Source: Acidimicrobiaceae bacterium (GTDB lineage: Bacteria; Actinomycetota; Acidimicrobiia; Acidimicrobiales; Ilumatobacteraceae). Taken from it: a DNA stretch of 64,000 nucleotides. Positions within the stretch are counted from its first letter, which is position 1. Every line of letters begins with the position of its first letter. Below are positions 34,737-43,935 of this stretch, one piece after another. The notes beneath the pieces were generated by a model, which did no database searches, had not been told where the DNA came from, and worked only from the letters and a program-made list of their open reading frames with translations. The translations under genes and the position numbers were made by a program. Where the stretch lies: assembly GCA_020637235.1 (NCBI GenBank), contig JACJWG010000007.1:62001-126000 (forward strand), given 5' to 3'.

Positions 34737-36377
34737 GTGGACGAGTGGGGTATCACCGACGGCTACTACGACGTGGACGGCATCTGGCACCCGATCGACC
34801 CCGCGGTGCGCGAGCGCATCCGCACGGCGATGGGCGACCCGCGGCCGGGCCCTCCGCTGTGGTTCGTGGTCGCCGGCACTCACCACGACCTCTGGAACGC
34901 GTGCGAACTGGTGCTGGAGGACGGCACGAGCTGGGGGGTGCGCCACGACCTGCCCGCCGGGGTGCCGATCGGATACCACCAGCTCCGTCCGCAGGACGGC
35001 TCACCGGCGACGACCGTGATCGTGCATCCGTCACGGTGCCCCGAGCTGCCGATCGGCTGGGGTGTCGCCGCCCAGGTGTACGCACTGTGGAGCGAGCGCT
35101 CGTGGGGTATCGGCGACCTCGGCGATCTCCGCGTGCTGTGCGAGCGGGTGGCGGCCGACGGCGGCATCGCCGTGCTGGTGAGTCCGTTGCACCAGCCGGC
35201 GCCGTCGCTGCCCCAGGAACCGAGCCCGTACTACCCGAGCAGCCGCCGGGCCTGGAACCCGATGCTGCTCGCGATCGACGCGCCGGTACCCGCTCGACTG
35301 CGCTGCGACCCCGATCACCTGATCGACCGGGACGACGTCTGGATCGCGAAGCGGGCGGTGCTCGAGGCGCAGTTCGACTCGGTCGACGACGGGTCGATCG
35401 TCCCGTCGGAGGTGTCGCGCTGGAACGCCCACTGCGATGTGCAGCAGGCGGCATGGCAGCGCTGGCCGAGCACGTGCGACCAGGACGAGTTCGATCCCGC
35501 CTGGCAACGCCGGGCCCGATTCCACGAGTGGCTGCAGCAGCGCGTGGGCGACCAGCTCGCCGAGGTCGCGGCCACCGGCGTGCACCTCATCGGCGACCTG
35601 GCCGTCGGCTTCTCCCCCGACGGCGCCGACGCGCACGCCTTCCGCGACCTGCTGGCGCTCGACATGCGCATCGGGGCGCCACCCGACCAGTTCAACACCG
35701 AGGGTCAGGAGTGGGGCCTGCCGCCGTTCGTGCCGTGGAAGCTGCGCGCCGCGGGCTACGCGCCGTTCGTCCAGACGGTGCGCGCGGCGTTGCGCGGCGT
35801 GCACGGCCTGCGGATCGATCACGTGATGGGTCTGTTCCGCCAGTACTGGGTGCCGGCGGGTTCATCGCCGACCGAGGGCGCGTACGTCACCTTTCCGGCC
35901 GAGGAGCTGCTCGCGATCGTGTGCCTCGAGGCCACGCGCGCCGGGGCGTTCGTGGTGGGCGAAGATCTCGGGACCGTCGAGGCGTCGGTGCGCGAGATGC
36001 TCGCCGAGCGCCACATCGCCGGCACCAAGGTGCTGTGGTTCGAGGAGGATCCGCCCGAGCGCTGGCCCGAGATCGCGCTCGCCACCGTGACGACCCACGA
36101 CCTGCCGACCGCGGTCGGGGTGTGGAATCGGGGGATCACGGGCGACCCGGACGACGACGAGGTGTACGAGCGGCTGCTCGCCGTCGCTCCCTTCGCGAGG
36201 ACGGCAGCCGGCGCCGCGGCTGCGGCGAACGAGGCGTTGAAGGCCAGTTCGTCGCGGCTGCGCCTGCTGACGACCGACGACCTTGCCGGCGCCGAGCACC
36301 AACCGAACGTGCCCGGCCCGAACGACGAGCCCAACTGGCGCCGCCGGCTGCCGAAACCGGTCACCGACCTCCTCTGA
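34737..36377 (+). CDS. malQ: 4-alpha-glucanotransferase (amylomaltase)
   Basis: Transfers glucan segments in glycogen and maltodextrin metabolism. The 546-residue GH77 protein has the nucleophile in LRIDHVMGLFRQYWVP, acid/base in VVGEDLGTVE and TTHDLPT as third carboxylate, together with SPYYPSSRRAWNPMLL (substrate site) and EGQEWGLPPFVPW. The GTG at 34737 begins DEWGITDGYYDVDGIWHPI; no ribosome site is obvious. A 72-bp triple repeat follows directly after its stop. Confidence 0.93.
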   Translation: MDEWGITDGYYDVDGIWHPIDPAVRERIRTAMGDPRPGPPLWFVVAGTHHDLWNACELVLEDGTSWGVRHDLPAGVPIGYHQLRPQDGSPATTVIVHPSRCPELPIGWGVAAQVYALWSERSWGIGDLGDLRVLCERVAADGGIAVLVSPLHQPAPSLPQEPSPYYPSSRRAWNPMLLAIDAPVPARLRCDPDHLIDRDDVWIAKRAVLEAQFDSVDDGSIVPSEVSRWNAHCDVQQAAWQRWPSTCDQDEFDPAWQRRARFHEWLQQRVGDQLAEVAATGVHLIGDLAVGFSPDGADAHAFRDLLALDMRIGAPPDQFNTEGQEWGLPPFVPWKLRAAGYAPFVQTVRAALRGVHGLRIDHVMGLFRQYWVPAGSSPTEGAYVTFPAEELLAIVCLEATRAGAFVVGEDLGTVEASVREMLAERHIAGTKVLWFEEDPPERWPEIALATVTTHDLPTAVGVWNRGITGDPDDDEVYERLLAVAPFARTAAGAAAAANEALKASSSRLRLLTTDDLAGAEHQPNVPGPNDEPNWRRRLPKPVTDLL

Positions 36378-36583
36378 GAACCCGTCCTGGGCGCCACCCG
36401 CCACTCACCGCACCAGCTCACACGAATCCGCGGCACCCAGAACCCACGAGAACCCGTCTGGGCGCCACCCGCCACTCACCGCACCAGCTCACACGAATTC
36501 GCGGCACCCAGAACCCACGAGAACCAGTCCTGGGCGCCACCCGCCACTCACCGCACCAGCTCACACGAATTCGCGGCACCCAG
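36376..36583. repeat. Three tandem copies of a 71-72-bp element
   Basis: Copies begin at 36376, 36448 and 36519. Each contains a 54-bp core closed by complementary ends CTGGGCGCC and GGCACCCAG (one G-U pair). Copies 2 and 3 differ from copy 1 by a few bases, and copy 2 lacks one C. The malQ stop codon (TGA) is shared with the first copy. It lies in the convergent gap with the SCO6745 gene. Confidence 0.9.
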
Positions 36584-36591
36584 GACGTTGC

Positions 36592-37488
36592 TCAGAGGGC
36601 GACGGGGGTGGCGCCGGGGGCGCGGCGGAGGCGGGCGGCCGGCATCCAGTTGGGGCCGGCGGTCGCGTCGACGCGTGCGAGCAGACGATCGGCCACCGGT
36701 CGCACCAGCTCGACGAACGCCTCGGTCCGAGACGCGCCGAGCCGTTGCCAGGGCAGCGCAGTGATCGTGTCGAGCCGGTCCTCCATCGACTGGCGGTGCG
36801 CGATCGCCGCATCCGTGAACTGCCCGGCGGCGACGAAGCCGCGACCCGCCAACTCGTCCATCGCACGTTCGATCATCTCGTCGTTCGCACCCCGGCTCCG
36901 AGGCAACCAGTCGTCACCGTAGGCACGCCATGCGCCGTCGAGGAGTCCTGCGGCCGTGGGCGACAAGCCGTCGGCGACCTGGATGGCCCAGTGGACGTCG
37001 CCGCGCCATTCGCGGATGCAGTTGAGCGCCAGCCATGCCGACAGTGCTTCGTCGTGATCGGGGCGCGGCCACTGACGGTGCGCGGCGAAGCACACCCGAC
37101 CTGCCGATGGCAGCGCGTCGGCGACGGCCCACAGATCGGGCGCGAACTCGCCCAACGGTTCGACGATCTCGGGCACGAACGTCCGCAGCCCCGCCGATAC
37201 CGCCTCGTCACGGACGCGTGCGGCGTCGACGAACGTCGTGTGCTGGATGCACAGGTCGAGGGCGAACCGGACGAAGTCGGGATGGATCGACCCGAAGGCG
37301 GCGGTGACGGCCTGGTGCCCGGCTGCGGCGAGCGGCGCCGCGCGACTGGCGATGTAGTAGCCGGCGCCGTTCGGGACGCCGAGCGCGGCGTAACGCTCCA
37401 CGGCACCGGGATCCCAGAAGATCCAGCCGATCAGCCGGTGCGACGCGAGCGCCGCACGTCGGGAGAGTTCCGCCCAGTCCGTGTCCAT
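36592..37488 (-). CDS. SCO6745 family protein
   Basis: A 298-residue helical protein. It starts MDTDWAELSRRAALASHRLIGWIFWDPGAVERYAALGV and continues NGAGYYIASRAAPLAAAGHQAVTAAF, the pattern of the SCO6745/SalK group found in many actinobacteria, sometimes in biosynthetic or oxidative contexts. No catalytic residue is identifiable, and function is unknown. The ATG at 37488 has TAGCCT 6 nt upstream and no Shine-Dalgarno. Confidence 0.75.
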   Translation of the reverse strand: MDTDWAELSRRAALASHRLIGWIFWDPGAVERYAALGVPNGAGYYIASRAAPLAAAGHQAVTAAFGSIHPDFVRFALDLCIQHTTFVDAARVRDEAVSAGLRTFVPEIVEPLGEFAPDLWAVADALPSAGRVCFAAHRQWPRPDHDEALSAWLALNCIREWRGDVHWAIQVADGLSPTAAGLLDGAWRAYGDDWLPRSRGANDEMIERAMDELAGRGFVAAGQFTDAAIAHRQSMEDRLDTITALPWQRLGASRTEAFVELVRPVADRLLARVDATAGPNWMPAARLRRAPGATPVAL

Positions 37489-37494
37489 GCGGCG

Positions 37495-37500
37495 AGGCTA
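37495..37500 (-). promoter_or_regulatory. -10 box of a leaderless SCO6745-family transcript
   Basis: TAGCCT (minus strand), 6 nt before the ATG at 37488. Confidence 0.45.
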
Positions 37501-37526
37501 GGCAGCACCGGCCGCCGCTGCGGTGG

Positions 37527-38123
37527 TCAGCCGCGCATGGCGGCGAAGCGCCGGGCGACGTCGTCCCAGTTGACGACGTTCCAGATCGCCTCGGCGTACT
37601 CGGCGCGACGGTTCTGGTACTGGAGGTAGTACGCGTGCTCCCAGGCGTCGATCACCAGCAACGGATCGCTGCCGACCAGCACGCTCTCGTGGTGCACCTC
37701 CACCTGCTCGACCATCAACTGCTGGCCGACGGGCTCCCACACGAGGGCCGACCAGCCCGAACCCTGCACCGACACCGTCGCCGCGGTCATCTGCTTCCGG
37801 AAGGCGTCGAAGCTGCCGAACTGGTCGTCGATCGCCGCCGCCAGGTCGCCGACGGGCTTGTCGCCGCCATCCGGACCGAGGTTCTGCCAGTAGAGGGAGT
37901 GCAGGACGTGACCCGACGTGTTGAACGCGAGCGTCTTCTGCAGTCCGACGAGCGAGGCGAAGTCGCCCGTGGCACGGGCCTCGGCCAGCTGGTCGAGCGC
38001 CTTGTTGGCGCCGTCGACGTAGGCCTGGTGGTGCTTGTCGTGGTGCAACTCGAGGATCGTCGCGGACAGGTGCGGCTCGAGCGAGGCGGGGTCGTACGGG
38101 AGGGCGGGAAGCGTGTACGTCAT
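37527..38123 (-). CDS. sodA: Superoxide dismutase, Fe/Mn type
   Basis: Dismutates superoxide to hydrogen peroxide and oxygen. The 198-residue protein has family motifs PALPYDPASLEPHLSATILELHHDKHHQAYVDGAN (first metal histidine and the gateway His), SGHVLHSLYWQNLGP (second His) and VIDAWEHAYYLQYQNRRAEY (Asp and third His of the metal site). The metal cannot be decided from sequence here. ATG 38123 is chosen; no Shine-Dalgarno is visible (CACTCCTCCC precedes it). It is divergent from the hydrolase at 38307. Confidence 0.94.
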   Translation of the reverse strand: MTYTLPALPYDPASLEPHLSATILELHHDKHHQAYVDGANKALDQLAEARATGDFASLVGLQKTLAFNTSGHVLHSLYWQNLGPDGGDKPVGDLAAAIDDQFGSFDAFRKQMTAATVSVQGSGWSALVWEPVGQQLMVEQVEVHHESVLVGSDPLLVIDAWEHAYYLQYQNRRAEYAEAIWNVVNWDDVARRFAAMRG

Positions 38124-38306
38124 GGGAGGAGTGTTCCCCGATCGCGCCGGGCGCACGCACCGAAACCGGCGTGGCACACGTCACCCGGACGTGGGGGAAC
38201 CCACGGCGTCCGCTGGACGACACCACGGTCGGACCTCGCGGCGCACGGCACGGCACCCCACCGCGGACGGCACCGGCGGCTACCGTCGCCGGGCGAAAGG
38301 ACGGCG

Positions 38307-39344
38307 ATGAAGACGATCTCCAAGCTGCTGGCCCTCGGCGCGGTCGGCACCCTCACGGCGAGCGCGGTGCGTCGGGTGATGCCGGCATGGGCGGCACGCA
38401 CTCGCCAGCTCGAGCGGGTCGCACCCGGGTTGCGCAGCCGGGCGCTGTACCTGCAGACCTCGGTCGACGGCGACCGCAAGCTGCGGATGGCACGCCGGCT
38501 CCTGTCACGACCCGGCCCGCTCCGTCCGGGCGTCGCCGTCCGGGAGACGATCGCCCAGATGCCCGGTGGCGACCCGGTACGAGTGCTGCTCTACGAGCGA
38601 CCCGAGCGCGTCCGGCCGTCCGGCGCGCTCGTGTGGATCCACGGTGGTGGGTTCGTGATGGGCGTGCCCGAGGGCGACCACGAGTTCTGCAGCAGGGTGG
38701 CCGACGAGCTCGACGTCCTCGTGCTGAACGTCGACTACCGGCTGGCGCCCGAGCACCCGTTCCCGGCCGGACTCGACGACTGCCTCGTCGCGCTCGACTG
38801 GCTGCACGACCGGTGCGACGAACTGGGCCTCGACCCGAACCGCTTCGCGGTCGGTGGCGCCTCCGCCGGCGCGGGTCTCGCCGCATCGGTGGCGCAGGCG
38901 GTGCACGATCGGGGTCGGCCCACGCTCGCGTTGCAGCTGCTGCAGTACCCGATGCTCGACGATCGCACCGCCACGCGCGAGCCGTCACCCGACGGCGATG
39001 CGCTCGTGTGGTCGAGCCGGTCGAACCGGTTCGCCTGGGCCGCATACCTCGGGCACGAGCCCGGCGAGCCCGAGGACCGCCCGTACGCGGTGCCCGCCCG
39101 CCGTCACAAGATGCGAGGCCTGCCGCCGGCGTTCATCTGTGTCGGCGACATCGACCTGTTCCACGACGAGGACGTGCTCTACGCACGCCGGCTCGCCGCA
39201 GCCGAGGTGCCCTGTGAGGTGCACGTCGTGCCCGGGATGTTCCACGCCGCCGACATGATGGTTCCCGACGATCCCGCGATGGTGGAAGTGCGTCGCCGGA
39301 TGATCGACGCGCTGCGCGGCGCGCTGAGGCCGGCGGCGCGCTGA
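38307..39344 (+). CDS. Alpha/beta hydrolase, hormone-sensitive-lipase family
   Basis: A 345-residue hydrolase with the HSL landmark WIHGGGFVMG (oxyanion hole), DYRLAPEHPFPAGLDDC, the nucleophile elbow GGASAGAGLA, and the acid/base residues in GDIDLFHDED and GMFHAADMM. The N-terminal hydrophobic residues (LGTLTASAV) may anchor it to the membrane. Likely an esterase on small acyl esters. GAAAGGA-type ribosome site precedes ATG. The last codons and stop lie within a 17-bp tandem repeat. Confidence 0.88.
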   Translation: MKTISKLLALGAVGTLTASAVRRVMPAWAARTRQLERVAPGLRSRALYLQTSVDGDRKLRMARRLLSRPGPLRPGVAVRETIAQMPGGDPVRVLLYERPERVRPSGALVWIHGGGFVMGVPEGDHEFCSRVADELDVLVLNVDYRLAPEHPFPAGLDDCLVALDWLHDRCDELGLDPNRFAVGGASAGAGLAASVAQAVHDRGRPTLALQLLQYPMLDDRTATREPSPDGDALVWSSRSNRFAWAAYLGHEPGEPEDRPYAVPARRHKMRGLPPAFICVGDIDLFHDEDVLYARRLAAAEVPCEVHVVPGMFHAADMMVPDDPAMVEVRRRMIDALRGALRPAAR

Positions 39345-39371
39345 GGCCGGCGGCGCGCTGAGGCCGGCGGC
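39321..39371. repeat. Three tandem copies of a 17-bp unit across a stop codon
   Basis: GCGCTGAGGCCGGCGGC is repeated three times. The hydrolase reading frame ends within copy 2 (stop 39342-39344), so changes in copy number would shift the frame and move the C-terminus. Confidence 0.8.
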
Positions 39372-39421
39372 CCGCTGACGCCTGCGGTCGAAGGACCTGC
39401 GAGCCGCAGCCGGTGGCGCCG

Positions 39422-40615
39422 TCAGACCGTGCAGCCGGTGCCGGCCTTCATCAGCTCCTGGCACACGGTCGTCCGGGTGATCAGCCACACGCCGTCCACC
39501 AGCCGGGCGCGCCCGTACGCGGGCAGCTGGCCGGAGTATCCGTCCTCGTACGGCTCGAACCCGCTCGTGTAGGTGAAGCTCGCCTCGATCGGCGAGAAGA
39601 ACACGAGGTCGACGATCTCCGGCTCGATCTCGCGGATCTGCGGACCGAACTGCTTCATGAGGTTCTCCATGATCAGGTCGATGCCGCTCGGGTCGTCGAC
39701 CAGCCGGAACAGCGTGTCCTTCGAGTCGAGGTCGGTGAACAGGGCCTCGAAGTTCGCCTCGATCAGCGCCTGTTCCGCAGCGGGATCGGCCGGCTGCTCG
39801 GGTCCGGGGTCGGGCAGATCGAGCTCGGGGATCTCCGGCACCTCGGTGGTGGGGACGAAGCCGCCCATGCACTCGGGGTCGCTCCACATCGGGATGCCCT
39901 GCCAGAGGTCGTCGCGTGTGAGCACGTCGCTGTCGCCGTCGTCGTGGAGCACCTCGAACCGCAACTGCTGCATCACCCCGCCCCACGGGTCGAACATCGG
40001 CCCGTCGTCGCCGGCGGGCATCGGCACCGAGACCGCCATCGCCACGATCCCGTCGATCGGTTCCATCGTGTCGACTTGTCCGCCGGCGTGCGACAGCCGC
40101 ACCTGGGTCACGTCGTCGCCCACCTGCCCGAGCAGCACCACCACGGGGGCCTCCTCGACGAACCCACCCGAGTTCACCTGCACCGCCGGCTCGGGCGGCG
40201 GGGCCTTGGTGCGTGGCAGCTGGTTCTGCGCGATCGCGTCGGCCGAGAGCGCCGTCACCGACAGCGTGCTCTCCGGCACGCACCAGTCGGGCACGTCGTC
40301 GGCCATCGGCATCGGGCCGAAGAACACCTCGGTGTCGCTCTCGTACACGCGCACCTCGATCCCCGACGCGGTGGTGCGGGAGAACAGGCGCGTGGGCGAG
40401 GTGGACACCGGCTCCACGTCGATGTCGTCGTCGACGGTGGTGGACGGTGCGGCAACCTCTGTCGCCTCGTCGTCGTCGAGCACGATTCGCTGCACCACCA
40501 CCGCGGCGCCGACCAGCGCGACGAGCACCGACGCGGTGATGACCAGCACCACCCACGTGCGCGGGCCTCGAGCACGGCGCTCGTCCCCGTCCTCGGGCGA
40601 TCCCGTCTCGACCAT
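39422..40615 (-). CDS. Membrane-anchored extracytoplasmic protein of unknown function
   Basis: A 397-residue protein with a short cytoplasmic N-terminus, one transmembrane helix (about 20-45: WVVLVITASVLVALVGAAVVV), a Thr/Asp linker and a large extracytoplasmic region. That region has an acidic/proline-rich segment near residue 265-280 (LDLPDPGPEQPADPAAEQ) and a C-terminal NTF2-like or SnoaL-like stretch (VFFSPIEASFTYTSG...YGRARLVDGVWLITRTTVCQ). The ATG at 40615 follows GAGGGGAG. It is divergent from the MoxR-type operon and may relate to it. Confidence 0.7.
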   Translation of the reverse strand: MVETGSPEDGDERRARGPRTWVVLVITASVLVALVGAAVVVQRIVLDDDEATEVAAPSTTVDDDIDVEPVSTSPTRLFSRTTASGIEVRVYESDTEVFFGPMPMADDVPDWCVPESTLSVTALSADAIAQNQLPRTKAPPPEPAVQVNSGGFVEEAPVVVLLGQVGDDVTQVRLSHAGGQVDTMEPIDGIVAMAVSVPMPAGDDGPMFDPWGGVMQQLRFEVLHDDGDSDVLTRDDLWQGIPMWSDPECMGGFVPTTEVPEIPELDLPDPGPEQPADPAAEQALIEANFEALFTDLDSKDTLFRLVDDPSGIDLIMENLMKQFGPQIREIEPEIVDLVFFSPIEASFTYTSGFEPYEDGYSGQLPAYGRARLVDGVWLITRTTVCQELMKAGTGCTV

Positions 40616-40790
40616 GTGCCCACTCCCCTCGTGCGCCACCCGGGACCGCGTCGACGCCACGGCCCGGAGGAACCGTACACACCGAGAACGATCGCCGGGC
40701 CGCGGCCCCGCGCACCGGTCGCGTCTGGCATGCTCGGCGCCGAGCGGCCGGGGGCGGACGCTCGCGACACACCGGCCCGATCCGACGTCC

Positions 40791-40819
40791 TTGACGCCGA
40801 CCGAGCAGCGATACATACT
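40791..40819 (+). promoter_or_regulatory. Promoter of the MoxR/vWA operon with overlapping palindrome
   Basis: -35 TTGACG (40791-40796), 17-bp spacer, -10 CATACT (40814-40819). The -10 overlaps a perfect palindrome CATAC-TCG-GTATG (40814-40826), which suggests repressor binding at the start of transcription. The remaining 258-bp divergent region holds no other recognised feature. Confidence 0.55.
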
Positions 40820-40873
40820 CGGTATGCAACGACGACGGATCGGACCACGGACGTCCGGGAAACGGGGGCAGCG

Positions 40874-43048
40874 GTGCGGATCGGTCGACGACCGGCCGAA
40901 CGACGAGGCGACGCTCGGGCGTCGCGCGGTCCTGTCGCGCGCCGGGCGCGTGTGGCGGGGATCGCTGCGGCCCTCGGCACGGTGGTGCTCGCCGTCCCGG
41001 CGTCGGCGGCCCCCGACGACACCGGCGGCGACGACGCCGGCGGCACCGGTCGGGCCGAGGACGTGCTCGACGTGCGCGCCGAGCTGTCGAGCCAACTCGA
41101 TCCGGGCGACGTGGCCGTGGTGCGCGTCACCATCGCCGCCGACCGGCTGATCGACGGCGTGGTGCGTGCTCGCAGCCTCAGCGCCGAGGTCACCGTCGAG
41201 GCCACCGTGCAGGTGACCGGTGGATCGACCGAGCAGGTGTTGCTCGCGATCCCGGTCGGCGACCCCGGGCCGGTGAGCGTCGAGCTGCTCGACGGCGACG
41301 ACACCATCGACGAGGACCAGGTGCGCTTCGCCCACGACGCCGGCACCGATGTCGCCGGCCTGCTGCCGATCCTGCGCACCCGCAGCGGCGAACCACCGCA
41401 ACGGGTCACCCTGCTCGGCGACCTGCGCCGGGTGAACCTGGTACCGTTGTCGACCGACGTGCTCGACCTCGGCCCGGCAGCGCTCTCGCAGCTCGACACG
41501 GTGCTCGCCGGCACCGACGACCTCGCGGCGATGTCGCCCGAGGGTCTCGACCACCTGCTGTCGTGGCTGTCGCTCGGTGGCCGGCTGGTGCTCGACGACG
41601 CCGACGACCTCTCGACCCTGCCGCCCGACTGGCGACCCGACGGAGCGAGCCACATCGGCGCCGGGTTGGGCGAGGTGCGCATCGCCCCCGGGCGGCTCAC
41701 CGCAGGCGACTGGGACGAGGTGCTCGTCGCCGCCCCGCTGTCGGGGTACGACTCGCCGATGGGCGTCGTGGGCATCGACGTGGTGATCGACCCTCGCGTC
41801 TCGCTCGCGCGCCGAGCGGGGGTCGAGCTGCCCGAGCTCGGCACGATCGTGGCCGTGCTCGCCGGGTACGTCGTGCTGGTCGGCCCCGTGCTCTACCTCG
41901 TGCTGCGGCGCTTCCGACGGCTGACGGCCGCGTGGGTCGCGATCCCGGTGCTCGCACTCGTCGTGTCCGCCGGTGTGGTGGTCACGAGCCGCGGCTGGGA
42001 CACCGGCGGGCGGCCGGCCGCGTCGGCGATCGTCCAGACGAGCGACGCCGGTGGCCAGGTGGCCGTGCAGCAGCTGGTGGTCGACCGCTCCGGCGGCGAG
42101 CGGATCGTGGCCTTCCCGGCGGGCTGGACGGCGATCGGACGCAACCCGTACCTGTGGTTCGGCGGGAGCGACGTCGCCCGGACCGCCTCGGCCGGCGCCG
42201 GCGGGCTGGAGGTGCGCGCACGGCTCGAGGCGGGCCAGGTGGCGGTCGTCGAGGCGGAAGGACCGCGTGCGGCTCCGCTGCTCGACGTCGAGGCGACCGC
42301 GGTCGACGCCGACGAGGTGCGCGGCGAGGTCACGAACCTCACCGCGGTCACGCTGCGATCGGTGGCGGTGTTCGGCGGCGGCACCGCCGTGCTGATCGGC
42401 GACATCGAGCCGGGCGCCACCGCCTCGTACACGCTCGCCGGGGTACGGGCCGACGCCGACCCGTTCGACACCCCGCTGCGCCAGGTGTACAACGATCCCG
42501 CGTCGGGCCTCGGCTTCGGTGGCGAGGCCACGCCGTACGTCGATCTCGGCCTGTGGAGCTGGTTCTCGTCGCGTACACCCGACCTGCTCTATCCCGACGC
42601 GCACGTTCGGGTGGCAGCGTGGTCGGACGAGCTCGGTGCGGTCGACGGGCGTACCGGCGCCGAGGACGACGTCACGCTGGTCACCGCCGCCGAGCCGATC
42701 CGTTCGAACGGCACGATGCACCAGATCAGTATGCGCCGCGACTGGTTGGAGGCGGCGTTCGACCCGAACACCGGCGCACTGCAGTCGCCGGTCGCGCAGT
42801 ACGTGCTGCCCGGCGGGATCGACGCAGCGCTCGAGCTCGAGCTCGACACCGGCTTTAGCGCCGTCGAGTTCCTCGACAGCCGGGGCCGGTGGGTGAAGCG
42901 CACGCCGAGCGGCGACGACGACGTCGTGGCCGTCCCGAGCGCAGCGGTGCGCGACGGTGTCGTGGTGGCCCGCCTGGTGCTCGATCAGATGATGCCGATG
43001 GATCCGAGCTCGCTGCCGATCCCCGCATTGCGCGAGGTGGGCGCGTGA
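40874..43048 (+). CDS. Secreted/membrane protein, first gene of MoxR-vWA operon
   Basis: A 724-residue protein. Signal-like hydrophobic segment (about 25-48, RVAGIAAALGTVVLAVPASAAPDD), a beta-rich extracytoplasmic N-domain (VRAELSSQLDPGDVAVVRVTI...), then two membrane helices around residues 325-375 (LGTIVAVLAGYVVLVGPVLYLVLRRF and AWVAIPVLALVVSAGVVV), and a second extracytoplasmic region with Gly/Asp-rich beta strands. No enzymatic motif. GTG 40874 is used; GGGGG lies 5 nt upstream. The stop overlaps the next start (GTGA). It probably supplies an envelope component handled by the operon. Confidence 0.7.
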   Translation: MRIGRRPAERRGDARASRGPVARRARVAGIAAALGTVVLAVPASAAPDDTGGDDAGGTGRAEDVLDVRAELSSQLDPGDVAVVRVTIAADRLIDGVVRARSLSAEVTVEATVQVTGGSTEQVLLAIPVGDPGPVSVELLDGDDTIDEDQVRFAHDAGTDVAGLLPILRTRSGEPPQRVTLLGDLRRVNLVPLSTDVLDLGPAALSQLDTVLAGTDDLAAMSPEGLDHLLSWLSLGGRLVLDDADDLSTLPPDWRPDGASHIGAGLGEVRIAPGRLTAGDWDEVLVAAPLSGYDSPMGVVGIDVVIDPRVSLARRAGVELPELGTIVAVLAGYVVLVGPVLYLVLRRFRRLTAAWVAIPVLALVVSAGVVVTSRGWDTGGRPAASAIVQTSDAGGQVAVQQLVVDRSGGERIVAFPAGWTAIGRNPYLWFGGSDVARTASAGAGGLEVRARLEAGQVAVVEAEGPRAAPLLDVEATAVDADEVRGEVTNLTAVTLRSVAVFGGGTAVLIGDIEPGATASYTLAGVRADADPFDTPLRQVYNDPASGLGFGGEATPYVDLGLWSWFSSRTPDLLYPDAHVRVAAWSDELGAVDGRTGAEDDVTLVTAAEPIRSNGTMHQISMRRDWLEAAFDPNTGALQSPVAQYVLPGGIDAALELELDTGFSAVEFLDSRGRWVKRTPSGDDDVVAVPSAAVRDGVVVARLVLDQMMPMDPSSLPIPALREVGA

Positions 43049-43935
43049 GCGACACGACCTCCACCGACCTCGCCGTTCGCACGGCCGGGCTCACGAAGCG
43101 ATACGGCACGCTGCTCGCGGTCAACGACATGTCGCTCGCAGTGCCCACCGGATCGATCTTCGGCCTCATCGGACCGAACGGGGCGGGCAAGTCGACCACG
43201 TTCGCGATGCTCGCGAGCCTGTTGCGTCCCTCGTCGGGCGAGCTCTCGGTGATGGGGGTCGATCCGGCCCACGACCGCGACGAGTTGCGCCGCCGGCTCG
43301 GGTACATGCCCGACACCCTCGGTGTCTACGACAACCTGCGCGTCGTCGAGTACCTCGAGTTCTTCGCGGCCAGCTACCGCGTGCCGCGTCACCGCTGGTC
43401 GGCGCTGATCGCCGACCTGCTCGAGCTCGTCGAGCTCTCGGTGAAGCGCGACTCGATGGTGAACTCGCTGTCGCGCGGCATGAAGCAACGGCTCAGCCTG
43501 GCGCGAGCGCTGGTGCACGACCCCGATCTGCTGGTGCTCGACGAGCCGGCGAGTGGTCTCGATCCCCGCGCCCGCGTGGAGTTGCGCGACCTGTTGCGCG
43601 GCCTCAACGCGATGGGCAAGACGATCATCATCTCGTCGCACATCCTCGCCGAGCTCGAAGAGGTGTGCTCGCACGTCGCGATCATGGAAGCCGGGCGCCT
43701 GCTGGCGAGCGGCCCACCTCGCGAGATCCTCGACCGGCTGGGCGGCAGCCGTACCATGCGCGTGCGCTTCGCCGACGGGCTGGTCGAGACCTTCACCGTC
43801 GACTCCGGGGCCGATCAGGCGCACTTGTTGCGGCGGTTGGTGATCGACGAGGGCCGCGACGTCGTCGAGTACGTCGAGGAGAGCGGCGGCCTCGAGCAGC
43901 TCTTCCTCACGGTGACCCAGGGGGTGGTGCAGTGA
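43045..43935 (+). CDS. ABC transporter ATP-binding protein
   Basis: A 296-residue ABC ATPase with Walker A GPNGAGKST, signature LSRGMKQRLSLAR, Walker B LLVLDEPASGLDPRARVE and the switch histidine in IIISSHILAE. It is of the ABC-2/GldA type and its fusion-free permease follows. The GTG start overlaps the previous stop and the stop overlaps the next start by 4 bp, which implies coupled translation. Confidence 0.95.
   Translation: MSDTTSTDLAVRTAGLTKRYGTLLAVNDMSLAVPTGSIFGLIGPNGAGKSTTFAMLASLLRPSSGELSVMGVDPAHDRDELRRRLGYMPDTLGVYDNLRVVEYLEFFAASYRVPRHRWSALIADLLELVELSVKRDSMVNSLSRGMKQRLSLARALVHDPDLLVLDEPASGLDPRARVELRDLLRGLNAMGKTIIISSHILAELEEVCSHVAIMEAGRLLASGPPREILDRLGGSRTMRVRFADGLVETFTVDSGADQAHLLRRLVIDEGRDVVEYVEESGGLEQLFLTVTQGVVQ

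Noticed and set aside
40824..40826. ATG as start of the first MoxR-operon gene
   Set aside because: It is out of frame with the operon protein; the frame-correct start with a signal peptide is the GTG at 40874.
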